Assembly (NCBI RefSeq): GCF_043555985.1
Contig: NZ_JBIGIC010000001.1
Location: 248,001-312,000, forward strand
DNA length: 64,000 nt
Source: Pelomonas candidula
Lineage (GTDB): Bacteria; Pseudomonadota; Gammaproteobacteria; Burkholderiales; Burkholderiaceae_C
Direction of reading: 5' to 3'
Each line of letters begins with the position of its first letter. Position 1 is the stretch's first letter. Under the pieces are notes generated by a model. It was not told the origin of the DNA. It searched no databases and saw only the letters and a program-made list of their open reading frames with translations. The position numbers were made by a program, and so were the translations under genes. Positions 40,795 to 50,710 of the stretch are shown one piece after another.

Positions 40795-41505
40795 TCACTG
40801 CAGGGGGCGCAGCAGCTCGTCCTTGCCCTGTTGCAAGGCCTGGAAGAAGGCGGTGTCCAGGTGCGGGTACTTGGGCCAGGCGTCCCAGTTGCCGTCGATC
40901 TCGCGGGCGACGTGGACCGGGTGGTACCACTGCAGCGCGTTGGTCTTCAGGTCGACGAGGTAGGCGGCGCCGTCGAAGACGGCCCGGGGCTCGGCGTCGG
41001 CCACGCAGTCGGCGCCGTAGCCACGCGCGACGCCCAGGCTGTCGATCTGGATCACCAGCAGCTTGTCCAGACGCTGCAGCTCCTTGAAGCTGCGGAAATC
41101 CTTGCGCGCCACGCCAGGCGTTCCAGCCATGACGCCGCCGAAGTCGGGCAGCGTCTCCAGGTCCAGCGCGTCGGCCAGCAGCACCGGCGTGGCGCCGCGC
41201 GCCGCGACCAGCGACGCCGCGCGCTCCTTCAGCACCGGCATGTCGCGTGGCGACAGCACGTGGACATGGTTGGTCAGCAGCGAGTGCCGGTAGGCCGCGG
41301 ACGCCAGGCACAGCCCATGGCCGGCGCCGGGGAAGACGGTGTCCGCCCGCGGCACGACGCTCATGGCCACGCCGACGCGGCCGGCGTCGGCCCGCAGCGC
41401 GGAGGCCGGCAGCGGCACCGACTGCTGCTGCGGCGGTACGACGGCACAACCGCCCAGCACGAAGGCAAGGCTTGTCAACACGGCCGGCATGATGTGCAAA
41501 CGCAT
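40795..41505 (-). CDS. lipoprotein of unknown function
   Basis: The 236 aa protein begins MRLHIMPAVLTSLAFVLGGC, a lipoprotein signal with lipobox LGGC. The ATG at 41505 has GGGAG at 5 nt. The body has VGVAMSVVPRADTVFPGAGHGLCLA, LLADALDLETLPDFGG, LLVIQIDSLGVARGYG and a C-terminal YLVDLKTNALQWYHPVHV (given in pieces of the sequence). It resembles proteins that integrate a phage-like or outer-membrane stress response only vaguely; I do not assign a family. It is divergent from psd across 199 bp. Confidence 0.75.
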   Translation of the reverse strand: MRLHIMPAVLTSLAFVLGGCAVVPPQQQSVPLPASALRADAGRVGVAMSVVPRADTVFPGAGHGLCLASAAYRHSLLTNHVHVLSPRDMPVLKERAASLVAARGATPVLLADALDLETLPDFGGVMAGTPGVARKDFRSFKELQRLDKLLVIQIDSLGVARGYGADCVADAEPRAVFDGAAYLVDLKTNALQWYHPVHVAREIDGNWDAWPKYPHLDTAFFQALQQGKDELLRPLQ

Positions 41506-41671
41506 GATTTCTCCCTGCCGGCCATTGTTGCAGCCACGCGGGCCGGCTCGACAGCGGCGCGATGATCGCAGCGGTGGCGCCGGCACGGTGCTGCGTATTC
41601 CCCTGTCAACCGGGCACGCCCTTGGCGGGCACCCCGCGCTTTCCCCTGCGAACGGCGGCCGGGCGGCTTCC

Positions 41672-41677
41672 TAGAAT
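41672..41677 (+). promoter_or_regulatory. -10-like element for psd
   Basis: TAGAAT, one mismatch from TATAAT, lies 28 nt before the psd start in otherwise GC-rich DNA. No clear -35 hexamer is seen at 16-18 nt. The 199 bp between the lipoprotein gene and psd hold nothing else recognisable. Confidence 0.35.
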
Positions 41678-41704
41678 CCCCGACCCTCTTCCGGCCCCGA
41701 TGCC

Positions 41705-42541
41705 ATGTCCGACCGTCTCAAAGTCCTGCCCCAATACCTGATGCCCAAGCTGGCGATGACGCGCCTGGCCGGGCATTACGCGTCCAAGCCGCTGGGGGGC
41801 ATCACGACGTCGACGATCCGCCGCTTCGTCGCGCGCTACGGCGTCAACATGGCCGAGGCGGCCGAGCCGGACATCGCCGCCTACAAGACCTTCAACGACT
41901 TCTTCACCCGCGCGCTCAAGCCCGGTGCGCGGCCGTTGGCCGACGCGCCGCTGGTCTGCCCCGTGGATGGCGCGATCAGCCAGGTCGGCCGCATCCAGGG
42001 CGACCAGATCTACCAGGCCAAGGGCCAGGCGTTCTCGACGACGGCGCTGATCGGCGGCGACGCGCAGCTGGCCGCGCGCTTCCAGGACGGCCTGTTCGCC
42101 AACCTCTACCTGAGCCCCAAGGACTACCACCGCATCCACATGCCCGCCGCGGGCCGGCTGGTGCGCATGGTGCACGTGCCGGGCGAGCTGTTCTCGGTGA
42201 ACCCGGTGACGGCGCGCGGCGTGCCGGGGCTGTTCGCGCGCAACGAGCGGCTGGTCTGCGTGTTCGACGACGACCAGTTGGGCCGCTGGGTGCTGGTGCT
42301 GGTCGGCGCGACCATCGTCGGCAGCATGGCCACCGTGTGGCACGGCATCGTCAACCGCGCCGGTCCCGTACGCGAATGGGACTACCCGCCTGGCCAGGTC
42401 GCACTGGCCCAGGGCGACGAGATGGGTCGCTTCCTGCTCGGGTCCACCGTCGTCATGCTGTTCGAGAAGAGCAGCCTGCAGTTCAATCCGGCATGGCAGC
42501 CGGGCGGTGCGGTGCGCATGGGCGAACCGATGGCGAGCTGA
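41705..42541 (+). CDS. psd: phosphatidylserine decarboxylase proenzyme
   Basis: The 278 aa membrane-associated enzyme makes phosphatidylethanolamine. The self-cleavage site is LGST (in RFLLGSTVVMLFEKSS); cleavage before Ser247 leaves a 32-residue alpha chain whose N-terminal Ser becomes the pyruvoyl group. The charge-relay Asp and His are in VCPVDGAISQVG and SPKDYHRIHMP. Length equals the PSD-B type of proteobacteria. It stands alone on plus between two minus-strand genes. Confidence 0.96.
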   Translation: MSDRLKVLPQYLMPKLAMTRLAGHYASKPLGGITTSTIRRFVARYGVNMAEAAEPDIAAYKTFNDFFTRALKPGARPLADAPLVCPVDGAISQVGRIQGDQIYQAKGQAFSTTALIGGDAQLAARFQDGLFANLYLSPKDYHRIHMPAAGRLVRMVHVPGELFSVNPVTARGVPGLFARNERLVCVFDDDQLGRWVLVLVGATIVGSMATVWHGIVNRAGPVREWDYPPGQVALAQGDEMGRFLLGSTVVMLFEKSSLQFNPAWQPGGAVRMGEPMAS

Positions 42542-42565
42542 CGCTCGCGCCGGCCCGCCGGCCGG

Positions 42566-42706
42566 TCACGCCTGCAGCAGTGCGACGGCATGACGCAGCA
42601 CGCGGGCACCGGCCTGCGGCGCCGCGACACGGGCCAGCAGCGGCCCAGCCAATGCGGCAGCCAGCACCAGCAGGGCGAGGCGGCGGGGAGTGAGGGGGCG
42701 GTCCAT
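42566..42706 (-). CDS. 46 aa small membrane protein
   Basis: Reading the minus strand from ATG 42706 gives 46 codons, MDRPLTPRRLALLVLAAALA followed by GPLLARVAAPQAGARVLRHA and VALLQA, ending in TGA at 42566. GGAGGA five bases before the ATG is among the best Shine-Dalgarno sequences in the window. The product has a basic start, one hydrophobic helix (LALLVLAAALAGPLLA) and a short amphipathic tail. It could be a small membrane protein or a short secreted peptide. It lies 70 nt downstream of the EAL gene and converges with psd. Too short for most gene finders. Confidence 0.6.
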   Translation of the reverse strand: MDRPLTPRRLALLVLAAALAGPLLARVAAPQAGARVLRHAVALLQA

Positions 42707-42776
42707 GGCGGTCCTCCGTGGCTTGTCCGTCCCTGGTACAGACGCTCCCTGGCCCGGCGGAACGCCAGGCAGCGCA

Positions 42777-45041
42777 TCACACGATTGAGGATGCCGGCGC
42801 CAGCAGCGCCCCGGCCGCCTCGGCCAGCAGCGGCTTGGACAGCAGCCAGCCCTGCAGCTGCGTGCAGCCCAGCGCCTCGACCTCGGCGGCCTGGGCTTCG
42901 GTCTCGACGCCTTCGGCCACGATCGTCAGGCCCAGCGACCGGGCCAGCACGCAGGTCGCATGGACGACGGCGCCGGCCGAGGCCTCCGGCAGCGGGTCCA
43001 CCATGCTGCGGTCCAGCTTGAGCGTCGTGATGGGCAGGCGGCGCAGCAGCGTCAGCGAGCTCTGGCCGGTGCCGAAATCGTCGAACGCCACGCCCACGCC
43101 GGCCTCACGCAGCCGGGCCAGTTGCGGCAGCACGCGGTCCATGTGGGTCATGGCGGCGGTCTCGGTGATCTCCACTTCCAGCAGCTCGGGCGGCAGGCCA
43201 TGGGCGCGCACCAGCGCCAGCAGCCAGTCGGCGAAGCCGGCATCCTCGAACTGCAGCGGTGACACGTTCACGGCCACCGGCAACGCCACGAGGCCGCGCT
43301 GCGTCCAGGCGCGCAGCTGTTGCACGGCCTGCCGCAGGATGAGGGCCCCCAGCGCGACGATCTGGCCGGTGCGCTCGGCGGCGGGAATGAACTCCGCCGG
43401 GCTGATGCGGCCGCGGCCCGGCCGCTGCCAGCGCACCAGCGCCTCGAAGCCGACGAGGAGCCGCGAACGCGCCGCGAACTTGGGCTGGTAGTCGAGCTGG
43501 AACTCGTCCTGTTCGATGGCCGCGGCGAGCGCCTGCTCGATCTCCAGCAGGCCGCCGGCACCGGCCGCCATGCCGGGCTGGTAGGCCACGGCCGCGGCGC
43601 CGGCCTGCAGCTTGGCCTGGTGCATGGCCACGTCGGCGGCGTGCAGCAGCGATGCGCCATCCTGGCCGTGGGCCGGGTAGCGCGCGATGCCGATAGACAT
43701 GTGCACGTACAGCGCGCGATGCCCCACGGTGAACGGCGCGTTCAGCAATGCCAGCAGGCGCTGGCCGGCCAGCAGCGCCGCCGCGTCGTCGTGGATGCCC
43801 GGATGCAGCAGCAGGAACTGGTCTTCGCCCAGGCGGGCCAGCATGGCGTCGGCCGGCAGCGCCCCGCGCAGCCGGTCGGCGATGGCGCGCAGCAAGGCAT
43901 CGCCGGTCTCGTGGCCCAGGCTCTCATTGACGAGCTGGAAGCGGTCCAGGTCGGCCGACAGCAGCGCGAAGCCGGCGCTGCCGGGTTCGGTCAGCTCGGC
44001 CAGGCGAGCCAGCGCCGCGTGACGGTTGGGCAGGTCGGTCAGCTCGTCGTGCAGGGCCTGGCGGCGCAGCGCCTCGGTGGCGCGCTGGCGCTCGGTGTCG
44101 TCCAGCATCAGCACCAGCAGCGCCGCGCGCCCGTCCCACTCGAAGTAGCTGGACGTGCCGCGCACGTAGATGGCCGTGCCGTCGCTGCGGTAACGCTCAC
44201 CCTCCCAGGCGATCTGGCCGCCCCGCTGCCCGATCAGTTGCGCGGAACGGGCGCGCGCGCTTTCGATGTCGGCCGGCGCGATGACGGACTCGATCGCCGT
44301 CGTGCCATCCAGATGGTCCAGGCCGAACATCGCCAGCGCGGCCGGGTTGGCGTAGACGGCATGGCCGTCCTGCACGACCACCAGGCCCTGCATGGACTGC
44401 TCGTAGAGCTGGCGCAGCCGTGAATTGACCTGCTCGGTCTCCAGGTGGGCGCGCCGCACCGACAGCAGGATCAGCGCCATCGCCAGCGCCACGTGCACAT
44501 AGGTGCCGAGGATGTGGGTGACGATGGAGCGGGCCAGCGGGTCCAGCGCGGGGCCGCTGAGATGCACCAGGCCCGACGCGATGAAGCAGCCGGCGACGAA
44601 CCGTTCGGACCGTGCGCCGCCGCGCCACAGCCAGAACGCCGCCAGCCAGGCGCCGCCCGCCAGCACGAGGGCGGCGACAACGACGGCGATGTGCTGGTTC
44701 AGCAGTGCCAGCGCGAGGATGACGCCCAGCAGCGAGCCGAACAGCGGCGCGTTGCGCGCCCAGCGCCAGATCCGGCCGCGGTAGCGTGCGGCGCCGGCCA
44801 GCTCGAAAGCGAGCGACGCGATGATGCAGGCCGTCGCCACCGTGGCCTGCGCCTGGTAGCGCAGCGACAACAGGTCGGGCGGCGCGAGCGCGACGCCCAG
44901 CGTCAGCCCCAAAGCCAGCAAGACATGGCTCCAGCCCCAGTCGCTGATGTGCGGGTGGCCGGGCTCCAGCCGTGCCAGTACCAGCAACGCCACGCCCAGC
45001 ATGGCGATCAGGCTGGTGCTGATCAGCAGGAACCCGGTCAT
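42777..45041 (-). CDS. membrane PAS-GGDEF-EAL protein, probably c-di-GMP phosphodiesterase
   Basis: The 754 aa protein has about seven membrane helices in residues 1-200, a PAS domain (LYEQSMQGLVVVQDGHAVYA to about 325), a GGDEF domain (about 330-490) and an EAL domain (about 500-745). The cyclase site is LARLGEDQFLLL, not GG(D/E)EF, so it is probably inactive. The EAL part keeps GFEALVRWQ, VEITETAAM, FDDFGTGQSSL, LKLDRSMV and VAEGVET, so it should cut c-di-GMP. ATG 45041; no partner gene is coupled upstream. Confidence 0.92.
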   Translation of the reverse strand: MTGFLLISTSLIAMLGVALLVLARLEPGHPHISDWGWSHVLLALGLTLGVALAPPDLLSLRYQAQATVATACIIASLAFELAGAARYRGRIWRWARNAPLFGSLLGVILALALLNQHIAVVVAALVLAGGAWLAAFWLWRGGARSERFVAGCFIASGLVHLSGPALDPLARSIVTHILGTYVHVALAMALILLSVRRAHLETEQVNSRLRQLYEQSMQGLVVVQDGHAVYANPAALAMFGLDHLDGTTAIESVIAPADIESARARSAQLIGQRGGQIAWEGERYRSDGTAIYVRGTSSYFEWDGRAALLVLMLDDTERQRATEALRRQALHDELTDLPNRHAALARLAELTEPGSAGFALLSADLDRFQLVNESLGHETGDALLRAIADRLRGALPADAMLARLGEDQFLLLHPGIHDDAAALLAGQRLLALLNAPFTVGHRALYVHMSIGIARYPAHGQDGASLLHAADVAMHQAKLQAGAAAVAYQPGMAAGAGGLLEIEQALAAAIEQDEFQLDYQPKFAARSRLLVGFEALVRWQRPGRGRISPAEFIPAAERTGQIVALGALILRQAVQQLRAWTQRGLVALPVAVNVSPLQFEDAGFADWLLALVRAHGLPPELLEVEITETAAMTHMDRVLPQLARLREAGVGVAFDDFGTGQSSLTLLRRLPITTLKLDRSMVDPLPEASAGAVVHATCVLARSLGLTIVAEGVETEAQAAEVEALGCTQLQGWLLSKPLLAEAAGALLAPASSIV

Positions 45042-45164
45042 CGGGCCATCCTAGCGAGGGCCCCCAGGATTGCGCCAGCGAATCAAGCCCTCTGGTCAGA
45101 ACTTCGCCCGAATGTCACAAGTGGGCGACACCCCCGGGCGCGCCAGCGCGCGGTCGGCGGGCCG

Positions 45165-46547
45165 TTACCAGGTGAACGTCACGACGCCACTGGCCGGTAG
45201 CTCGTAGGCAAAGCGCTGGGCCGGCGCCTGCACCACGAAGCGGCGCGCGACCTGGCCCGAGTTGCTGACGATGAGGACCATGCTGCCATCGGGGTTGGTG
45301 AAGGCGACATGGTCCAGCGCCGTCGCACCGCCGTCGGAGTCGACGCGCCGCGCGCCCTGGTGCACGAAGCGGCTGGCGTGGCCGAAGGCGTAGTACTCGA
45401 TGTTGCGCGTGACCTTGCCGTCCTTGGGGTCGATGGTGACGACGCCGCGGCAGTCCTTGCAGCCACCCAGGTGCGGGCCGTGCGCCGGGTCCAGCGCGAG
45501 GTTCCACATCAGCACGCCGCGCGCGCCGTGGCGCGTGCTGCCGATGATGAGGTTGCGCGTGATCCACGGCAGCGTCTCGGCCCACTGCGGCTTCCACTCG
45601 CCACCGGAGCATTCGGTGAACCAGACGTCGAGTTCCGGAAACTGCTGCGACACCTGCGTCTGCGCGGCCACGTCGCCCGCGTAGCAGTGCCAGGCCACGC
45701 CCGACACGTACTTGCGCGCCGTCGCATCGGACAGCATGGACAGCGGGCTCCACGGCTCGTCCCAGTTGTGGTCCCACTCCAGCAGTTGCGTCTTCATGCC
45801 CTTGGCCGCCAGCAGCGGGCCGAGGTGCTTGCCCACCACCTCGGCGCGGGTGCGCGGCGGCATGCGCATGCCGGGGTAGTCGCCCGGCTCGAAGTGCGGC
45901 TCGTTCTGCAGCGTCAGCGCGAAGATGGGCACGCCTTCGGCCTTCATTTCGTCGACGTAGCGCACCATGTAGTTCGCGAACGCACCGTAGAACTCGGGCT
46001 TGAGCTGGCCCTGCACGAGGCTGTCGGTCGTCTTCATCCAGCCCGGCGCGCTCCAAGGCGAGGCCATGACCTGCAGCCTGGGGTTCAGCGCCAGCGCCTG
46101 CTTGACGGCGGGGATGACGTCCTCGCGCTCGGGTGCCAGCGAGAAGTGCTTGAGCTCGGGGTCGGTCTGGCCCGGCGGCATGTCGTCCAGGCTGTAGTGA
46201 TGACGCGAGAAGTCCGACGCGCCGATGGTCAGCCGCGTGAACTCGAAGCCAAGCCCGTTCCCGTCGCGCGTGAACAGTTCGCGCATCAGCGCGTCGCGCT
46301 GCGCCTCGCTCATGCCGTGGCGGATCAGCCAGGCCGAGCCCTCGGTCATGGCCGCGCCGAAGCCGGCGATGCGCTGGTGCTGGCGCTTCGGGTCGACGCG
46401 GATGACGGCGTCGGCCTTCGTCGGCGCGGTCACCTCGCTCGGCGACAGCAGGTGCTGCTGGTCGGCCGTGGTCAGAAAAGACCGCACAGGAGCAGCGTTA
46501 GCACTGAAGGCGCAGGCAGCCGTCACTACCAGAAGGAGTTGTTTCAT
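45165..46547 (-). CDS. secreted GH30 family glycosidase (glucosylceramidase-like)
   Basis: The 460 aa protein has a signal peptide (MKQLLLVVTAACAFSANA). It has a GH30 (beta/alpha)8 barrel with RIAGFGAAMTEGSAWLI, LRLTIG-type strand (FTRLTIGASDFS), acid/base Glu in LTLQNEPHFEPG near residue 217 and the nucleophile Glu in VWFTECSGGEWKP near residue 315, then a C-terminal beta sandwich. GH30 enzymes hydrolyse beta-1,6-glucan, glucosylceramide or related beta-glucosides. Starting 4 nt after the ABC ATPase stop, it is the last gene of the sugar-uptake operon, so it likely feeds it. Confidence 0.93.
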   Translation of the reverse strand: MKQLLLVVTAACAFSANAAPVRSFLTTADQQHLLSPSEVTAPTKADAVIRVDPKRQHQRIAGFGAAMTEGSAWLIRHGMSEAQRDALMRELFTRDGNGLGFEFTRLTIGASDFSRHHYSLDDMPPGQTDPELKHFSLAPEREDVIPAVKQALALNPRLQVMASPWSAPGWMKTTDSLVQGQLKPEFYGAFANYMVRYVDEMKAEGVPIFALTLQNEPHFEPGDYPGMRMPPRTRAEVVGKHLGPLLAAKGMKTQLLEWDHNWDEPWSPLSMLSDATARKYVSGVAWHCYAGDVAAQTQVSQQFPELDVWFTECSGGEWKPQWAETLPWITRNLIIGSTRHGARGVLMWNLALDPAHGPHLGGCKDCRGVVTIDPKDGKVTRNIEYYAFGHASRFVHQGARRVDSDGGATALDHVAFTNPDGSMVLIVSNSGQVARRFVVQAPAQRFAYELPASGVVTFTW

Positions 46548-46550
46548 GGC

Positions 46551-47602
<1,052 letters not shown>

Positions 47603-47606
<4 letters not shown>

Positions 47607-48466
47607 TTGACCGCTCCCGCAGCAATGCCACGGACGAACCAGCGGCCAGAAATCAGATAGACCAACAGGGGCACCGCCGACGTGAGGATGGTGGCCGCCA
47701 TGTTGAGGTTGTAGAGGCGCTCGCCGGTCGTCGTGTTGATGACGTTGTTGAGCTGCACCGTCATCGGCAGGTTGTCGCGGCCGGCGAAGGTCAGGCCCAG
47801 GATGTAGTCGTTCCACACGCCGGTGATCTGCATGATGGCCGCGACGATCAGCATGGGCGTGCTCATCGGCAGCACGAGCTGCACGAAGATGCGCCAGAAG
47901 CCGCCGCCGTCCACGCGGGCCGCCTTGAACAGCTCGGCCGGCAGGCCTGCGTAGTAGTTGCGGAACAGCAGCGTCATGATGGGCATGGCGAACACCAGAT
48001 GCACGACGACGATGCCAGGCAGGCTGCTGTAGATGCCGACGGCGGCCTCCAGCTTGACGAGCGGATAGATCATCACCTGGATGGGGATGAAGGCGCCCAT
48101 CATCAGCACGCCGAACAGCCACTGGCTGCCCTTGGGCTTCCACCAGCTCAACGCGTAACCGTTGATGGCGCCCAGCAGGATGGGCAGCACGACGGACGGC
48201 ACGGCGATGGTCACGGAGTTCCAGAACCCGCCGCGCACGCCTTCGCAGCTGACGCCGGTGCAGGCCTCGCTCCACGCGGCGCGCCAGGCGTCGAACGTGA
48301 TGCTCGACGGCAGCGCAAAGATCTGGCCGAGACGGATCTCGTCCATGGTCTTGAACGACGTCGTCAGCATGACGTACAGCGGCAGCAGGAAGAAGGCCGC
48401 CGCGAACAGCAGGAAGGCGTAGACGCCGACGCGGGCCCAGAGGGCCGTTGCTTTGCGCTTGCCCAT
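47603..48466 (-). CDS. sugar ABC transporter permease (MalG type)
   Basis: The 287 aa protein has six membrane helices and the coupling motif in AELFKAARVDGGGFWRIFVQ (EAA loop), followed by PMSTPMLIVAAI. Opens LFAAAFFLLPLYVMLTTSFK, as in MalG-like permeases. It starts with a TGATG junction on the other permease gene and overlaps the ATPase gene by 4 nt. A Cys pair in EACTGVSCEG lies in the first large periplasmic loop. Confidence 0.94.
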
Positions 48467-49341
48467 CAGTGGCCTCCCTGGGTTTTCTGACGGCTGCGGA
48501 CGTAGGCCAGCGGCGCGACGAGGGCGAGCACGGTGATCAGCAGCATCACGGCGCCGGCCGAAGCCAGGGCCAGGTTCGCGCGGCCGAACAGATGGTCCAT
48601 GATGAACTTGGCCGGCACATCACTGGCCGTGCCGGGGCCGCCCTGGGTCATCGCGACGACGGTGTCGAACACCTTGACGACGCCGGTGGCCAGCAGCGTG
48701 AAGACGGTCGCCAGCGTCGGGCCCATCATGGGCAGCACGACGGAGAGATACACGCGCCAGGTCGGGATGCCGTCCAGCCGTGCGGCTTTCCAGATCTCCT
48801 CGTCGATGCCGCGCAGGCCGGCCAGCATCAGCGCCATCACCAGCCCGGCGCCCTGCCAGGTGCCGGCGATGACGACGGTGTAGATCACCATGTCCTGGTC
48901 GACGATCCAGTCGAACTGGAACGTCTTCCAGCCCAGCTGCTGCATCGCGTTCTGCAAGCCGCTGTCGGGGTTGAGCACCCACTGCCAGACCAGGCCGGTC
49001 GCGACGAAGGACATCGCGTAGGGGTACAGGAAGGCCGTGCGCAGCACGCCCTCGCCACGCACCTTCTGGTCGACGAAGACGGCCAGCAGGAAGCCCAGCA
49101 GCATCGCCGCGACGATGTAGAGCACACCGTAGATGGCGAGGTTGTGGATGGCCAGTTGCCAGCGTTCGTTGTCGAGCAGGCGCTCGAACTGCTGCAGGCC
49201 GACGAAGTCGTTGTTCGGGAACGTGCGCGACGTGGACATGGACGTGCGCAACGTCCACAGCACGGTGCCGACATAGCCGACGAGAACGATGGCGGCCAGG
49301 GGCAGCAAGGCTCCCCAGGCCGCGAGACCGCGACGCTTCAT
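48466..49341 (-). CDS. sugar ABC transporter permease (MalF/UgpA type)
   Basis: The 291 aa protein has six membrane helices and the EAA loop DEEIWKAARLDGIPTWRVYL. It starts MKRRGLAAWGALLPLAAIVL, normal for this family. It follows the binding-protein stop by 4 nt and leads by a TGATG junction into the second permease. Together these form the channel. Confidence 0.94.
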   Translation of the reverse strand: MKRRGLAAWGALLPLAAIVLVGYVGTVLWTLRTSMSTSRTFPNNDFVGLQQFERLLDNERWQLAIHNLAIYGVLYIVAAMLLGFLLAVFVDQKVRGEGVLRTAFLYPYAMSFVATGLVWQWVLNPDSGLQNAMQQLGWKTFQFDWIVDQDMVIYTVVIAGTWQGAGLVMALMLAGLRGIDEEIWKAARLDGIPTWRVYLSVVLPMMGPTLATVFTLLATGVVKVFDTVVAMTQGGPGTASDVPAKFIMDHLFGRANLALASAGAVMLLITVLALVAPLAYVRSRQKTQGGH

Positions 49342-49345
49342 CGGA

Positions 49346-50578
49346 TCAGTTCCTGAGTGCGGAGACGATGTCCTTCTGGACCTTCTCGACGGGGATGTTG
49401 CGGTTCCAGTAGCTGGTCAGCACGTCCTGCAGCGCGCCGTTCTGGTCGGGCGTGATGTAGATCTCGCCGTTGGCCAGGTGGCGCGACTTGTCCTTCATCG
49501 CGGCCACGCCCATCTGTGCGCAGACGTCCATCTTGGAGACGTCCACATCGGTGCGGATGGGAATGGAACCCTTCTTCATGCTGAAGGCCACCTGCGTGGC
49601 CGGCTGCGTGATGACGCTGGCCAGCAACTGCTGGGCCTTGATCTGGTCGGGCTTGTCGGTCTTGGGGAAGACCATCACGTCGCCCTGGATGATGTAGGGC
49701 GCGTGCGGGCCGAAGCCCGGCGCGCACAGGTAGTCCTTGCCGGCCTCCTGCTTGGCCTGGGCGAACTCGCCCTTGGCCCAGTCGCCCATGATCTGCACGC
49801 CGGCCCGGCCGCTGATCAGCATGGCCGTCGCGTCGTTCCAGTTGCGGCCCGGCGAGCCTTTGTCGGTGTAGCTCTGCAGGCGCTTGAAGGCCAGCAGCAC
49901 CTTCTTGAAGTCCTCGCCCATGATGGCCTTGGGGTCGCGGTCGCGGAACACCTTCAGGTACAGGTCGCGCCCGCCGTAGTGGGCCAGCACGGCGGTGAAG
50001 ACGATGCCGTCCTGCCAGGGCTGGCCGCCGTGGGCCAGCGGCACGAGGCCGGCGGCCTTGAGCTTGTCCAGATCGGCAAAGAGTTCGTCGAAGCTCTTGG
50101 GTTCCTCCGCGATGCCGGCCTTCTTGAAGGCGGCCTTGGAGAACCAGAACCACGACATGTTGTGGATGTCGACCGGCGCGGCGTAGTAGTGGCCCTTGAC
50201 CTTGATGGCCTGCAGCACCGTCTCCGGCAGGAACTTGTCCCAGCCATCGCGCTGGGCCACGGCGTCGACGTTGTTCAGATAGCCCTGGTCGACGATGTCG
50301 CGGAATTGCTGCGTGGTGTTGAACTGCGCGGCCGTCGGCGGGTTGCCGCCGGCGATGCGGTTGATGGCGACGGAACGCGCCTGCTCGCCCAGGGCGACGG
50401 CGGTGTCCACCCAGAGGCCGCCCTGGGCCTTGTAGGCGTCGGCCAGCGTCTTGGCGGCGGCGGATTCGCCGCCGGAGGTCCACCAGTGGATGACCTCGGC
50501 CTTCAGCTGGGCAGAGGCCGGCAAGGCCGTGGCGGCGAGCAGCGCGGCGGCGGCCAGCGCGTGACGGGGGTACTTCAT
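49346..50578 (-). CDS. sugar ABC transporter substrate-binding protein (UgpB/COG1653 type)
   Basis: The 410 aa periplasmic protein has a signal peptide (MKYPRHALAAAALLAATALP-ASA). Its cluster-B fold starts VIHWWTSGGESAAAKTLADA and contains INRIAGGNPPTAAQF, DIHNMSWFWFSKAAF and AGVQIMGDWAKGEF, typical of binding proteins for glucose/mannose or short oligosaccharides. The 132 bp upstream, between GH1 and this gene, is AT-rich in its middle (50650-50680) and probably holds a promoter; a weak LacI-like half-palindrome (50667-50682) lies there. A GH1 upstream and GH30 downstream suggest a beta-glucoside or cellobiose-like ligand. Confidence 0.94.
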   Translation of the reverse strand: MKYPRHALAAAALLAATALPASAQLKAEVIHWWTSGGESAAAKTLADAYKAQGGLWVDTAVALGEQARSVAINRIAGGNPPTAAQFNTTQQFRDIVDQGYLNNVDAVAQRDGWDKFLPETVLQAIKVKGHYYAAPVDIHNMSWFWFSKAAFKKAGIAEEPKSFDELFADLDKLKAAGLVPLAHGGQPWQDGIVFTAVLAHYGGRDLYLKVFRDRDPKAIMGEDFKKVLLAFKRLQSYTDKGSPGRNWNDATAMLISGRAGVQIMGDWAKGEFAQAKQEAGKDYLCAPGFGPHAPYIIQGDVMVFPKTDKPDQIKAQQLLASVITQPATQVAFSMKKGSIPIRTDVDVSKMDVCAQMGVAAMKDKSRHLANGEIYITPDQNGALQDVLTSYWNRNIPVEKVQKDIVSALRN

Positions 50579-50710
50579 CTTGTCTCCGAGTCTTGTGGGC
50601 GGCGAGGCGCAGTGTCTCCCGGCGCGTCGCGGCGCGCCTGAGGGAGGACCCTGTAATATTTCATTTAGAAACCGCTTGTTCTCTGCTGAATGCGGCCGCC
50701 AATCTGTTAA

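Noticed and set aside
50667..50682. AGAAACCGCTTGTTCT before the binding-protein gene as a second LacI operator
   Set aside because: Only the outer bases are symmetric and the core is not AACCGGTT. It is kept only as a weak possibility in the binding-protein entry.
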